NCBI GenBank assembly: GCA_020698575.1
Contig: CM036247.1
Location: 4,229,976 to 4,293,975, forward strand
Reading direction: 5' to 3'
Length of the DNA: 64,000 nt
Source of the DNA: Bostrychus sinensis
Lineage: Eukaryota; Chordata; Actinopteri; Gobiiformes; Eleotridae
A program made the position numbers and the translations under genes. Position 1 is the first letter of the stretch; each line of letters starts with the position of its first letter. The notes beneath the pieces are model-generated. The model searched no databases. It was not told where the DNA came from and worked only from the letters and a program-made list of their open reading frames with translations. Positions 54,401-57,671 of the stretch are shown here, one piece after another.

Positions 54401-57400
54401 CCGTGACGGATGAAAAAATTATTCATCAGCACTTTCAGCTCTTCTTGGTTAAATTTTTGCTTCCGTTTGTGTTCCACTTCTGCACCTTCCATGACACAAA
54501 ACAATACACGCAATGATGCTGTTTAAATAGTTCCGCCCCCTCTGTTTGCACTGTCACCGCCAGCAGTTTGTCTTAGTAATTCACGCGCAACACGAACATT
54601 AATAGCGGCCACATATTTTCTCACTGCACTCGCAGTTTAGCACCCGTCTTAGTAAATATGGCCCTAAATGTATTAAACCAAACACCTTCATGTGTAACTT
54701 TGACTTTTTTTTTTAGTTTAGTTTTAAAGCCTCGTGTTAAAGGAGCAAACTGTCCCAAAACCTTAACATTTTGCCTGGAGTGTCTCTTCTTAAAATATAT
54801 AAAAAACATTTCTAACAAAGCCATAAGACTGAGTGCAGCTGAAGGTCTGAGGGCCCCACCTTTGGTCCAGCAAACCCAGCGAAGCCCGGTTCTCCAGGGC
54901 CACAGTCACACTCTGTGGGCCCCTCCTCCAGGTCTCCAGACTGCTCCTCAGACGAGTCTGTGCCCAGCGCCACCTGAAGGCAACACAAGGAATTATACAA
55001 CGCACTTAAACGCACCATGAAAAACACATCGACAAAGACAGAATGTTGTCTTTTTCAACTCTGTATCATTTTATCATTTTAGATAAAAACACAACATAAA
55101 CAAATAAACAACACAAACTATGTGAGTTCTGACTCAAATATAACGGAGTAGATCTTGGGTCAATTTTGTAAGAAAAAAAATCTTGCATCATCTTGTGCAG
55201 CAAGGTTGGAACTGTGGTGGAAGAAAGGTGTGATAGGTCTCTGCTGGGACTCTGTGGACCTCAGGGACAGGTCTCTGCTGGGACTCTGTGGACCTCAGGG
55301 ACATGTCTCTGCTGGGACTCTGAGGACCTCAGGGACATGTCTCTGCTGGGACTCTGAGGACCTCAGAGACAGGTCTCTGCTGGGACTCTGAGGACCTCAG
55401 GGACAGGTCTCTGCTGGGACTCTGAGGACCTCAGGGACAGGTCTCTGCTGGGACTCTGAGGACCTCAGGGACAGGTCTCTGCTGGGACTCTGAGGACCTC
55501 AGGGACAGGTCTCTGCTGGGACTCTGAGGACCTCAGGGACAGGTCTCTGCTGGGACTCTGAGGACCTCAGGGACAGGTCTCTGCTGGGACTCTGAGGACC
55601 TCAGGGACAGGTCTCTGCTGGGACTCTGTGGACCTCAGGGACAGGTCTCTGCTGGGACTCTGTGGACCTCAGGGACAGGTCTCTGCTGGGACTCTGAGGA
55701 CCTCAGGGACAGGTCTCTGCTGGTCCCAGAGTCAGGACTAAACTCGGTGAAGCAGTGTTTCAGTTTTCTGCAGCTAAACTCTGGAACAGTCTCCCTGACG
55801 ATGTTAGACCTCTACTCTGACAATGTTCAAGTCCAGACCTAAAACTATATCTTTTTAGCTGTGCATATGTCAACTGAAAGTGTTTTATCTGCACTCTTCT
55901 CTTTTAATTTACATTTAAATGGATTCTTAATTATACTTTTTAAATTAGAATTTACTGTTTTAATTGTAATTCTTATTTATGTACTTTTACCTTGTCTTTT
56001 TTTTCGGGAAAGCACTTTGAATTACTCTGTTTATGAATTGTGCTGTACAAATAAACTTGCCACTTTTAGGCAGACATAAAACATACAGTTATTTATCAAC
56101 AGGAAGCAGAACAGACAGTTCTTCAGGTGTGGAGCTCTGAGTCCTGTGCAGTCTTGGTCTGTACCTGCATGGACTCCTGGCCTCTCTTGGCGTAGTGGGA
56201 CTCGGCCGTCGTGGCATAAGGAAAGGCCTCCTCTGTGATCATTGTCACCTGTGTGGGGGCGGGGCCAAAGCTCTCAAACTCCGCCCCCTCTGGAGGCGGG
56301 GTCGGCTCTGGGGGGTACTCTGTAAAAATATACAGTGAAGCCCGAAATTATTCATACCCCTGGCAAATTCACATGACACTTTTTGTTCAAATGTAAAAAA
56401 AAAAGCTGAGAAATACTTTTTCCCACAATGATACCTCTTGTTTATCGTCTTATTATCTTTTGGGAGACACCTGTGTAATTTCCGGTAAAAAAAAAAAAAC
56501 TTGCTGGTTGAATGAAGGTAACTTTAAGTCAGAATTTGCCAGATGTATGAATAATTTTGGGCTTCGCTGTAAGCATATATTGATTTATGAGGGTTTGTGT
56601 GAGTAGACTTTAGACCTGCAGGTAACACTTTAGTTTATAATACACCCAAAAACATTATTTTTAGTTTTTTGGGAAAATGTCAGGAACACTCTGCTCTCTT
56701 TTTCGTTAGAGGGCGCCGCAACAAACCATGTCACGATGATTTGGCAGGGTTTTTACGCCGGATGTCCTTCCTGTCATAACTAGACACACAGTGACTGCAG
56801 TAGGTGATGTGGGTGAAGTGTCTTGCCCAGGGACACAACGGCAGCACATGCTTTGAGCAAGGTTCGAACCGACGATCCTCCAGTTGGTGGGCCAACGCTT
56901 AACCAAATATTGTTCTTTATTACTGCTTAATAGGGTTGTGTATTGGCAAGAACCTGGTGATATTCTACCTATCTCATTATATAAGATAATGTCATAATCT
57001 GATCTGGCACAAAAGTAAAGAGACATCATAACTAGGGCTGCACGATATGGAGAAAACATGCAATATTCGATAACTATGTTGAAAATTGCGATAACGATAA
57101 TATTGCGATATTTGAAAATAGAGCCTTCTTTTCGAACATAGTAAGTTAAATTCACTACATTTCACAAAAATGGAAGTTCCTTTATTTACAAGTCAAAACA
57201 ACTACAAAATCAAAACTTAACACAAACTAAACCAGGAATAAAACAAGACTAAGCTGTGACTAAATTAATTAAATTACCACTAAAACTGGACTTTTTAAAC
57301 ATTTTTATTTAGTCACAACACATGTTCTTTTAAGGCTCTGGTGGAAAATGATTCTTCAGTGTAAATCTCTGTCAGATGGAAGACCACAGCATTATTGCGA

Positions 57401-57671
57401 TATATTTAGATTCTTGCGAACAGATATTGCGTTTGCTGATATTGCGATAACGATAATTTTGCGATATATTGTGCAGCCCTAATCATAACAGCAACAAGAA
57501 TATGAAAACTTGCGGAGCTTCCTGGATGAGCGGACGTCTGCTACTAAGGCCTTCAACTTTATGAATGAGAAACTTTAAAGACTTAAGTCAGCTGTGAAAT
57601 AAAAATCTGTTTACCTGGGTGAGGAACAGCCAAACTCTCCACCGCAGAGCCTTCATAACTCAGATCTTCTC
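3378..57671 (-). CDS. Collagen alpha-chain gene, internal part (20 coding exons; both ends outside the window)
   Basis: Twenty exons on the minus strand splice into one open frame of 1298 coding bases, each with a consensus acceptor (CAG or TAG) and GT donor. In N-to-C order: 57 and 155 nt of non-collagenous sequence, a 114-nt exon where the helix begins, eight of 54 nt, one of 45, three of 54, then 72, 36, 45, 33 and 147 nt. Helix exons start with an intact Gly codon, except the last, whose first Arg completes a triplet. The 112 triplets are uninterrupted. Proline is low (about 38 of 336 helix residues by my count) and charged residues are abundant. The 54/45-nt pattern is that of fibril-forming and related secreted extracellular-matrix collagens that assemble as trimers. 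The 33, 36, 72 and 147-nt exons and the small variable-region exons do not fit a textbook class A gene. A FACIT or another minor collagen remains possible, so no symbol is given. Confidence 0.88.
3901..4636. mobile_element. MITE with TIR TACC(A/G)TATTTTCYGRACTATAAG, copy 1
   Basis: The left end (TACCATATTTTCTGAACTAT) is inverted at the right end (ATAGTCCGGAAAATATGGTA). A second copy with the same interior lies at 22,180-22,834. No coding capacity. Confidence 0.8.
4691..5176. mobile_element. TTAA-flanked MITE family, copy 1
   Basis: It starts TTAA-AGGTCT and shares its whole interior (CTGAAACAGTG..., AATGTATCTGTGGAAAACC..., GAGCTGTGAGACCGAGCG...) with the complete copy at 39,953-40,452. The right end is degenerate, near CTTTAATAAC. 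Confidence 0.65.
5442..6270. mobile_element. hAT-type non-autonomous element with 8-bp target duplication
   Basis: The element at 5,450-6,262 begins CAGTGGTTCCCAAAGTGGGG and ends CTTTGGGAAAGGCTG. The flanking 8-mers GCGTATGG and GCTTATGG differ at one base. The interior is a degenerate repeat of TTGTAGTATTATTT-like sequence, giving false short frames. Confidence 0.8.
6307..6339 (-). CDS. Collagen helix exon, 33 nt, with two RGD motifs
   Basis: Encodes GGRGDRGDKGQ, three triplets plus Gly-Gln; the missing Y residue is the first Arg of the next exon, so the helix stays in register. Acceptor TTTTTTAG, donor GTAAGA. A hAT element ends 37 bp beyond its donor. Confidence 0.85.
6441..6485 (-). CDS. 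Collagen helix exon, 45 nt, lysine-rich
   Basis: Encodes GTAGKKGTKGAKGQK, five triplets with six lysines and no proline. Acceptor TTTAACAG, donor GTGAGA. Confidence 0.88.
6762..6797 (-). CDS. Collagen helix exon, 36 nt
   Basis: Encodes GAKGEVGPDGET, four triplets. Acceptor TTCGTAG, donor GTGAGG, phase 0. 36-nt helix exons occur in non-fibrillar and class C collagens. Confidence 0.85.
7009..7702. repeat. (ACT/CTA)n trinucleotide array, about 690 bp
   Basis: Imperfect ACT repeat with GCT, GGT and ATT variants and some duplicated blocks, such as the TACTACCACCACTGTTACTA series near 7,555-7,660. All frames are open by chance, so Leu/Thr/Tyr-rich frames here are not genes. It is the only large array with ACT on the plus strand. 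Confidence 0.95.
7990..8612 (+). mobile_element. Retroposon 3'-end fragments
   Basis: A piece around 8,050-8,150 (GGAAGGGCATCCAGAGTAAAAACCTGTGCC) and a LINE-type 3' end at about 8,210-8,610, with a decayed reverse-transcriptase C-terminus. The tail runs GCCAGGTCGTCATTGCAAATAAGAA... then GGTTAAATAAAGTTAAATAAAAATAAATAAA, familiar from many fish LINE ends. Both are 5'-truncated. Confidence 0.6.
8954..9025 (-). CDS. Collagen helix exon, 72 nt
   Basis: Encodes eight triplets starting GDVGGPGDAGIPG and ending KGLQGSV. 72 nt is not among the usual 45, 54, 99, 108 and 162-nt class A sizes, though it is a multiple of 9. Acceptor TTTTCAG, donor GTGAGT, phase 0. Confidence 0.88.
9026..10389. other. Intron sequence, no gene seen
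   Basis: AT-rich intron between the 54-nt exon at 13.9 kb and the 72-nt exon. A short (AAC)n run lies beside the exon acceptor. I see no further exon or clear repeat boundary. Confidence 0.5.
10390..10695. repeat. Dispersed repeat, copy 1 (inverted relative to 53.6 kb)
   Basis: The sequence from CACCTGTGGGCTGTGTTATATGAG to GGCTGTGTACAGACTTCC is present in inverted orientation at 53,630-53,935 with few differences. It includes AACCAATCACACGC and TGATTGGTC (CCAAT-like) motifs. No TIR recognised; probably a MITE or SINE-like interspersed repeat. Confidence 0.7.
10894..11341. mobile_element. hAT-type MITE with 8-bp target duplication
   Basis: The element at 10,902-11,333 starts CAGTGGTGGAAGAAATACTC and ends CCTTCCACCACTG. 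The flanks TCAGTGTC and TCAGCGTC match at 7 of 8 bases. Its interior (AAAGTACTGAAGTAAGAGTAAAAGTA) recurs as fragments near 6.9, 18.8, 26.5, 28.2, 34.5 and 40.8 kb. Confidence 0.82.
11342..13925. other. Intron sequence, no gene seen
   Basis: About 2.6 kb of intron. The GC-richer patch at 11.4-12.3 kb holds overlapping short frames on both strands but no splice-consistent exon, known domain or repeat that I recognise. Confidence 0.45.
13926..13979 (-). CDS. Collagen helix exon, 54 nt, strongly basic
   Basis: Encodes GSKGDRGVRGRRGRVGAV, six triplets with no proline and six Arg/Lys. Such a cluster could bind glycosaminoglycans (inference). Acceptor TTTTTCAG, donor GTGAGT. Confidence 0.9.
14164..14808. 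mobile_element. hAT-like non-autonomous element, about 645 bp
   Basis: The left end CAGGGCTCTAGACTGAG and the right end AGTCTAGAGCCCTG are inverted copies; CACTGGTGCCAC inside the left end mirrors GCACCAGTGCAACCAGTGC inside the right. A convincing 8-bp target duplication was not found. Confidence 0.7.
14809..16943. other. Intron sequence, no gene seen
   Basis: AT-rich intron. The end of a probable TTAA-family element (GGAGACC-TTAA) is visible at about 16,441-16,451. Otherwise I recognise nothing. Confidence 0.4.
16944..18543. mobile_element. DNA transposon-like element with TIRs, carrying a nested insertion
   Basis: The left end AGGCCTGGTTATGCCAA matches the inverted right end AGGCCCGGTTGCACCAA. 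The outer parts share AACTTTAAAC/GTTTAAGTT-type sequence. The bulk of the interior (about 17,240-18,460) looks like a separate retroposon. Confidence 0.55.
17240..18460 (+). mobile_element. Retroposon-like insertion with frameshifted coding remnant
   Basis: A GC-richer block ending ...CCCACTGTGGGACTAATAAAGGTATTCTTA, the form of a retroposon 3' end. A remnant frame runs from 17,245 to 17,694. In another frame an ATG at 17,558 opens a 24-codon stretch, MEDVDLFIFGILIAGFLFLA then LGLP and a stop, a clear membrane-type segment. The family is not recognised. Confidence 0.45.
18882..19025. mobile_element. TTAA-family MITE fragment
   Basis: TTAA followed by AGCTTCCATATTCTGC, then the CTGAAACAGTGTTGGACTC and AATGTATCTGTGGAAAGCC segments shared with the copies at 4.7, 40.0 and 51.4 kb. 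It breaks off near a T-rich run. Confidence 0.55.
19795..19848 (-). CDS. Collagen helix exon, 54 nt
   Basis: Encodes GPLGVPGLMGEPGPLGPK, six triplets and one of the proline-richer helix exons. Acceptor CTTCTTCAG, donor GTAATT. Confidence 0.9.
19926..19979 (-). CDS. Collagen helix exon, 54 nt
   Basis: Encodes GTRGIGGLPGSDGDPGED, six triplets. Acceptor TTCTTCAG, donor GTGAGC, phase 0; the base composition is much more GC-rich than the flanking intron. Confidence 0.9.
20252..20601. mobile_element. hAT-type MITE
   Basis: The element at 20,260-20,593 begins CAGTGGTTCTCAACTGATCT and ends CCAGTTGAGAACCACTG. The flanking 8-mers ATCTGTTG and CTCTATTG match at 6 of 8 bases. Confidence 0.8.
20940..21510. 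mobile_element. hAT-type element of the GGGCTGCACGATAT family, copy 1
   Basis: The ends CAGGCCTGCACGATATGG and TGTGCAGCTCTA are inverted; 6 of 8 flanking bases match. The interior (GATAACGATATT..., TTTAGTCACAACACATTTTCTTTTAA) is shared with copies at 24.8, 30.2 and 57.0 kb. Confidence 0.8.
22180..22834. mobile_element. MITE with TIR TACTGTATTTTCCGGACTATAAG, copy 2, interrupted
   Basis: Ends TACTGTATTTTCCGGACTAT and ATAGTCCGGAAAATGTGGTA. The right half from about 22,541 (TATTACGTTAACATACGAGA onward) is nearly identical to 4,337-4,636 of copy 1. The left middle is replaced by a LINE tail. Confidence 0.8.
22221..22540 (+). mobile_element. LINE 3'-end fragment nested in the MITE
   Basis: Starts inside ...CTCACTGGATATTTTCTC and ends CCTAATAAAGTGGCCGGTGAGTG, a tail known from a widespread teleost LINE family. 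It carries no intact reverse transcriptase. Confidence 0.7.
23790..24349. repeat. 16-bp minisatellite, exactly 35 units, two unit types
   Basis: The units are CTCTATGTTCCCACAG (type A) and CCCAATGTTCCCACAG (type B), with two single-base variant units. A and B mostly alternate in the left two thirds; the last seven units are all A or a variant of it. Since 3 x 16 = 48, every plus frame is open, giving spurious Pro/Ser/His-rich frames. Confidence 0.97.
24832..25250. mobile_element. hAT-type element of the GGGCTGCACGATAT family, copy 2
   Basis: The right end GCGATATATTGTGCAGCCCTA is intact. The left end is decayed near GTCGATATGGATATATC. The interior matches the other copies, including CAGACTAAATCAGGACTAAAACGAGG. 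Confidence 0.7.
25918..25933. repeat. Orphan unit of the 16-bp minisatellite
   Basis: A single near-type-A unit (GTCTATGTTCCCACAG, 15 of 16 bases) lies about 1.6 kb from the array and has no neighbours of its kind. Confidence 0.7.
26655..27395. mobile_element. MITE with GTGTTTACATGC ends
   Basis: GTGTTTACATGCACTAGAATATTCC near 26,658 and GTGTTTACATGCCGCAATAATCAG near 27,298 are followed by related ATTCTGATTAAGG sequence. A short (GCTAAT/GCTAAC)n run at 26,936-26,986 lies between. The exact element limits are unclear. Confidence 0.45.
27396..28932. other. Intron sequence with transposon scraps
   Basis: Contains AAAGTACT-rich fragments of the 10.9-kb hAT family (about 28,140-28,340) and a short ACT array (about 28,400-28,470). 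No exon seen. Confidence 0.45.
28933..29150. mobile_element. Palindromic MITE, about 218 bp
   Basis: The left arm starts CACTTTTGTTTTTGCTCCCA and continues through the AAATCTAAGACTTTTTCTA stretch. The right arm is its inverted copy, ending GGGAGCAAAAACAAAAGTG. The centre is the only non-paired part. Confidence 0.75.
29700..30140. repeat. Dispersed repeat, related to 43.08-43.44 kb
   Basis: Shares GGCTCATTTATTCT, TGTTATGTTAAATAAGCAGT, AGGGGGCGATGA, CAAAGATTTTACCAAGA and GTATCTAACG in the same order with 43,080-43,440. No TIR recognised. Confidence 0.55.
30170..30605. mobile_element. hAT-type element of the GGGCTGCACGATAT family, copy 3, exact TSD
   Basis: The element at 30,178-30,597 (CAGGGCTGCACGATAT...ATCGTGCAGCCCTA) is flanked by identical 8-mers GATTGAAA. 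The interior is in the opposite orientation to copies 1, 2 and 4. Confidence 0.88.
31250..31810. repeat. Dispersed repeat, sister of 45.70-46.23 kb
   Basis: From GCTCTCATTTAGACATTTCTTATGC to GTTTAGAGTAAAAATAT it matches 45,705-46,215 nearly throughout, including TAGCCCCGCCTCTTAGGGCTTTAAGAGG. It is not a known family to me. Confidence 0.65.
31820..33200. other. Intron sequence, no gene seen
   Basis: AT-rich intron. A splice-flanked stretch near 32,007-32,025 was examined and rejected as an exon. Confidence 0.45.
33203..33500. mobile_element. Tc1/mariner-type MITE with long poly(T)
   Basis: The left end AGTGAAGCCTAAAATTATTC and the right end AATAATTTCGGGCTTCACTG are long inverted repeats next to TA. 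The interior includes a run of over 30 T near 33,379. Related to 56,332-56,571. Confidence 0.8.
33426..33858. repeat. About 433-bp duplicated segment, copy 1 (not expanded)
   Basis: Nearly identical to 57,949-58,381: I see one substitution and a 1-bp length change. It begins inside the Tc1-type MITE and ends in a seed of three ACTAAACCAG-like units, where the two copies diverge. Confidence 0.9.
33890..34415. repeat. (GTA/TAG)n trinucleotide array
   Basis: Imperfect GTA repeat with GCA, GAA and ATA variants. Long open frames on both strands are chance products of the repeat. A fragment of the AAAGTACTTAAGTAG hAT family follows it. Confidence 0.95.
34930..35150. repeat. Degenerate GTA array
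   Basis: A shorter, more diverged trinucleotide array separated from the next by about 25 bp of ordinary sequence. Confidence 0.85.
35168..37115. repeat. Long GTA array with ATTAAATGTAGTAG units and a 730-bp tandem duplication
   Basis: About 1.95 kb. The unit AGTATTAAATGTAGTAGCAG recurs dozens of times. The stretch from about 35,300 to 35,990 is repeated at +730 bp with very few mismatches; the landmark ATTAAATATTAAATG falls at 35,797, 36,527 and again near 36,956. Long frames here are artefacts. Confidence 0.95.
37120..38590. other. Intron sequence with a short heptamer repeat
   Basis: Mostly unremarkable intron. About six copies of ACACAAT occur at 38,304-38,350, next to a GGAAGGGCA-type retroposon scrap. 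No exon until the 45-nt helix exon. Confidence 0.45.
38591..38635 (-). CDS. Collagen helix exon, 45 nt
   Basis: Encodes GYPGEPGGHGATGLK, five triplets; 45 nt is the standard short exon of helical collagens. Acceptor TTGTTCAG, donor GTAAAT. The intron that follows runs to 19,979 (about 18.6 kb) and is the longest seen. Confidence 0.9.
38745..39710. repeat. (TAG)n trinucleotide array with internal duplication
   Basis: Imperfect TAG/TAA repeat. The block beginning GGTAGTAATATAAGTAATAA near 38,882 recurs about 294 bp later near 39,176; a further shared block contains GTAGTAATAGAATAATCATGG (39,060 and 39,396). It ends about 34 bp from a collagen exon donor. Confidence 0.93.
39744..39797 (-). CDS. 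Collagen helix exon, 54 nt
   Basis: Encodes GKTGAPGFRGDVGDRGYN, six triplets with an RGD. Acceptor GATCCAG, donor GTGAGG. A TAG trinucleotide array begins within 40 bp of its donor. Confidence 0.88.
39873..39926 (-). CDS. Collagen helix exon, 54 nt
   Basis: Encodes GSSGNEGKEGPQGKDGPK, six triplets. Acceptor TTGTGCAG, donor GTGAGT. Only 75 bp of intron separate it from the next exon; the TTAA-target MITE begins 26 bp beyond its acceptor side. Confidence 0.9.
39949..40456. mobile_element. Complete TTAA-target MITE, 500 bp
   Basis: The element at 39,953-40,452 begins AGGTCTCATATTC and ends AAGTAAGAGACCT, and is flanked on both sides by TTAA. That target site is typical of piggyBac and Kolobok superfamilies. 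Relatives lie at 4.7, 18.9 and 51.4 kb. Confidence 0.8.
40725..40778 (-). CDS. Collagen helix exon, 54 nt
   Basis: Encodes GPSGDAGAPGPKGGKGVK, six triplets with a lysine-rich end. Acceptor TTGTTTCAG, donor GTAATA, phase 0. Confidence 0.9.
40790..42555. other. Intron sequence with transposon scraps
   Basis: AAAGTACT-rich hAT scraps lie near 40,795-40,870. A T-rich inverted-repeat-like segment with ACTGTAAAAAA and TTTTTTTACAATGTGA ends spans about 40,890-41,210. No exon seen. Confidence 0.4.
42560..42730 (+). pseudogene. Tc1-type transposase remnant
   Basis: Near 42,632-42,670 the plus strand reads Pro-Gln-SPDLNPIENLW, the conserved block near the last catalytic residue of Tc1 transposases. 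It is flanked by stop codons; no intact frame remains. Confidence 0.75.
43080..43445. repeat. Dispersed repeat, sister of 29.70-30.14 kb
   Basis: Same order of shared blocks as the 29.7-kb copy, including CACCAGTAGGGGGCGATCACC and CAAAGATTTTACCAAGACC. About 75 bp shorter overall. Confidence 0.55.
43870..44622 (+). mobile_element. L2-type LINE, 3' part, with a few 34-bp units
   Basis: A frame at 43,958-44,176 carries NLRVILDSDLNF, HLTNIARI and SSRLDFCNGLL, conserved blocks of L2/CR1-type reverse transcriptases. The tail runs GCTGTAGAAATAAACTTGCCTTGCCTTGCC with a CCTTG end repeat. Between them about two units of the CTCTGAGGACCTCAGGGACAG sequence occur. Confidence 0.85.
44623..45540. other. 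Intron sequence, no gene seen
   Basis: AT-rich intron with a T-run near 45,479-45,499. Nothing recognised. Confidence 0.4.
45545..46615 (+). mobile_element. Second L2-type LINE, interrupted by another repeat
   Basis: The reverse-transcriptase remnant reads LLTLAPTM-like sequence before about 45,695, then resumes at 46,236 with LLITYKTLHVLAPSSISDIL and TPYVPGRTLRSS. The tail is CTATATAAATAAAGATTATTATTATTAT. About 540 bp of an unrelated repeat split it. Confidence 0.8.
45696..46235. repeat. Dispersed repeat inserted in the L2 element, sister of 31.25 kb
   Basis: Shares TTTAGGCATTTCTTATG, ACAAAAAACTCCC, TCCAATACAGAAATGTTAA and TAGCCCCGCCTCTTAGGGC with the 31.25-kb copy. Its position inside a LINE coding remnant dates it as younger than that LINE. 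Confidence 0.7.
46901..46954 (-). CDS. Collagen helix exon, 54 nt
   Basis: Encodes GDAGMEGPRGGVGTRGER, six triplets. Acceptor TGATTTCAG, donor GTAAGA. The exon sits just beside a tRNA-derived SINE (about 46,995) in the intron on its 5' side. Confidence 0.88.
46995..47275 (+). mobile_element. tRNA-derived SINE-type retroposon
   Basis: The head carries a B-box-like GGTTCAAATCC after GGCAAAGTAGTTAGCACTGT. The body runs GTGGGGCCTTTCTGTGTTGAG, TTTGCATGTTCTCCCTGTGT, a familiar fish interspersed repeat. Not a functional tRNA. Confidence 0.75.
47655..47885. mobile_element. piggyBac-like MITE, 223 bp
   Basis: The element at 47,659-47,881 starts CCCCTTAATGCC and ends GGGGTGAAGGGG, with TTAA on both sides. 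CCC..GGG ends at TTAA are the piggyBac signature. Confidence 0.72.
48107..48398. mobile_element. Tc1/mariner-type element with transposase remnant
   Basis: The ends ACTATATTTCCAAAAGTATT and AATACTTTTGGAAATATAGT are exact inverted repeats next to TA. The interior (plus strand) reads as a decayed Tc1-type transposase C-terminus. Confidence 0.85.
48584..48637 (-). CDS. Collagen helix exon, 54 nt
   Basis: Encodes GVAGLQGDPGERGELGLK, six triplets. Acceptor TTATTTCAG, donor GTAACA, phase 0. Confidence 0.88.
48718..48771 (-). CDS. Collagen helix exon, 54 nt
   Basis: Encodes GDPGVEGEEGGSGFSGGM, six triplets, acidic and glycine-rich. Acceptor TTTTTAG, donor GTGAGC. The next exon is only 80 bp downstream. 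Confidence 0.88.
49490..49975 (+). mobile_element. LINE 3'-end fragment
   Basis: Resembles the end of a LINE open frame (..TSLRTLLPHGL-like) followed by a tail ending GTGGACAATAAAGTTTCGTATTCACATT. It is 5'-truncated. Confidence 0.55.
50868..50921 (-). CDS. Collagen helix exon, 54 nt
   Basis: Encodes GYKGTKGVQGRRGDPGPV, six perfect triplets with an RGD tripeptide. Acceptor TATTTTAG, donor GTGAGT, phase 0. Confidence 0.88.
51028..51081 (-). CDS. Collagen helix exon, 54 nt
   Basis: Encodes six triplets, GFRGLQGKTGEPGLQGRE. Acceptor TTCCTCAG, donor GTGAGG, phase 0. It is followed 106 bp downstream by the next helix exon, one of the shortest introns in the gene. Confidence 0.88.
51363..52372. 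mobile_element. TTAA-family MITE interrupted by a mariner-type MITE
   Basis: The outer element shares CTTTATTGAAACAGTGTTGG and GAGCTGTGAGACCGAGCG with the 40-kb copy, breaks after CAGCATACAGGATTACTCAA, and resumes at about 52,283 with CAGGTCTGTTTTTGAGGAGG. Confidence 0.75.
51715..52281. mobile_element. Mariner-type element nested in the TTAA-family MITE
   Basis: The ends TACAGGCTGTCCATGAAGTC and GACTTTATGGACTCCCTGTA are inverted repeats typical of mariner elements. The interior has transposase-like remnants without an intact frame. Confidence 0.72.
52560..52690. mobile_element. SINE/LINE-type fragment
   Basis: GTTTTTATGCCAGATGCCCTCCC, then GGGTGAAGTGTCTTGCCCAAGGACACAATG. A sister fragment lies at 56,745-56,905. 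Confidence 0.55.
53630..53935. repeat. Dispersed repeat, inverted copy of 10.39-10.69 kb
   Basis: GGAAGTCTGTACACAGCC through CATAACACAGCCCACAG is the reverse complement of the 10.4-kb copy with few changes. Confidence 0.7.
54039..54665. mobile_element. PIF/Harbinger-like MITE, about 627 bp
   Basis: The left end AGGGCCAGATTTATCAAAGG and the right end TTAGTAAATATGGCCCT are inverted. GGGCC-type ends with TTTAC-like sequence are common in Harbinger elements. Superfamily assigned from the ends only. Confidence 0.6.
54860..54973 (-). CDS. Collagen exon: start of the triple helix, with Cys-Asp-Cys
   Basis: 114 nt, 38 codons. The first 21 residues are acidic (VALGTDSSEEQSGDLEEGPT then E); then CDCGP leads into the helix GEP-GFA-GFA-GPK. 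The C-x-C pair directly before the helix could serve inter-chain disulphide bonding, as cysteines next to helices do in several collagens (inference). Acceptor CCTTCAG, donor GTGGGG, phase 0 at both ends. Confidence 0.85.
55237..55712. repeat. 34-bp minisatellite, 14 units, inside an L2 tail
   Basis: The unit starts GTCTCTGCTGGGACTCTGAG and continues with GACCTCAGGGACAG; the starts from 55,237 to 55,713 are spaced exactly 34 bp. Units vary mainly at GAGG versus GTGG and CAGG versus CATG. Confidence 0.96.
55713..56062 (+). mobile_element. L2-type LINE 3' end beside the 34-bp array
   Basis: Shares AGTCAGGACTAAACTCGGTG, TCAGTTTTCTGCAGCTAAA and GCACTTTGAATTACTCTG with the copy at 44.3-44.6 kb. 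It ends TGCTGTACAAATAAACTTGCC. Confidence 0.85.
56165..56319 (-). CDS. Collagen exon: Pro/Glu-rich variable-region segment
   Basis: 155 nt. It completes a Glu codon from the previous exon and then encodes 51 residues beginning YPPEPTPPPEGAEFESFG and ending AKRGQESMQ. Acceptor TTTACAG, donor GTACAG. The acidic, proline-rich, low-complexity composition resembles variable linkers between N-terminal domains and helices of minor collagens. It ends in phase 0, as all later exons do. The intron on its 5' side begins immediately with a Tc1-type MITE. Confidence 0.75.
56332..56571. mobile_element. Tc1/mariner-type MITE
   Basis: The ends ACAGTGAAGCCCGAAATTAT and ATAATTTTGGGCTTCGCTGT are inverted. Same family as 33,203-33,500. 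It starts about a dozen bases from a collagen exon acceptor. Confidence 0.8.
56745..56905. mobile_element. SINE/LINE-type fragment
   Basis: GGTTTTTACGCCGGATGTCC, GGGTGAAGTGTCTTGCCCAG and GGTTCGAACCGACGATCCTC: a common fish interspersed repeat related to 52,560-52,690. Confidence 0.55.
57025..57489. mobile_element. hAT-type element of the GGGCTGCACGATAT family, copy 4, exact TSD
   Basis: The element at 57,033-57,481 (TAGGGCTGCACGATAT...GTGCAGCCCTA) is flanked by identical 8-mers ATCATAAC. The interior includes ACTAAACCAGGAATAAAAC, close to the 11-bp minisatellite unit. Confidence 0.9.
57615..57671 (-). CDS. Collagen exon: acidic non-collagenous segment (most N-terminal exon seen)
   Basis: 57 nt. 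Only one frame is open: two bases, then codons for EDLSYEGSAVESLAVPHP, then one base that joins the next exon to give Glu-Tyr. On the minus strand the acceptor follows a run of about 24 T and reads TTGTTCAG; the donor is GTAAAC. The incoming phase needs one base from an exon outside the window or not recognised. No Gly-X-Y pattern; probably part of the variable linker before the helix. Confidence 0.7.
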
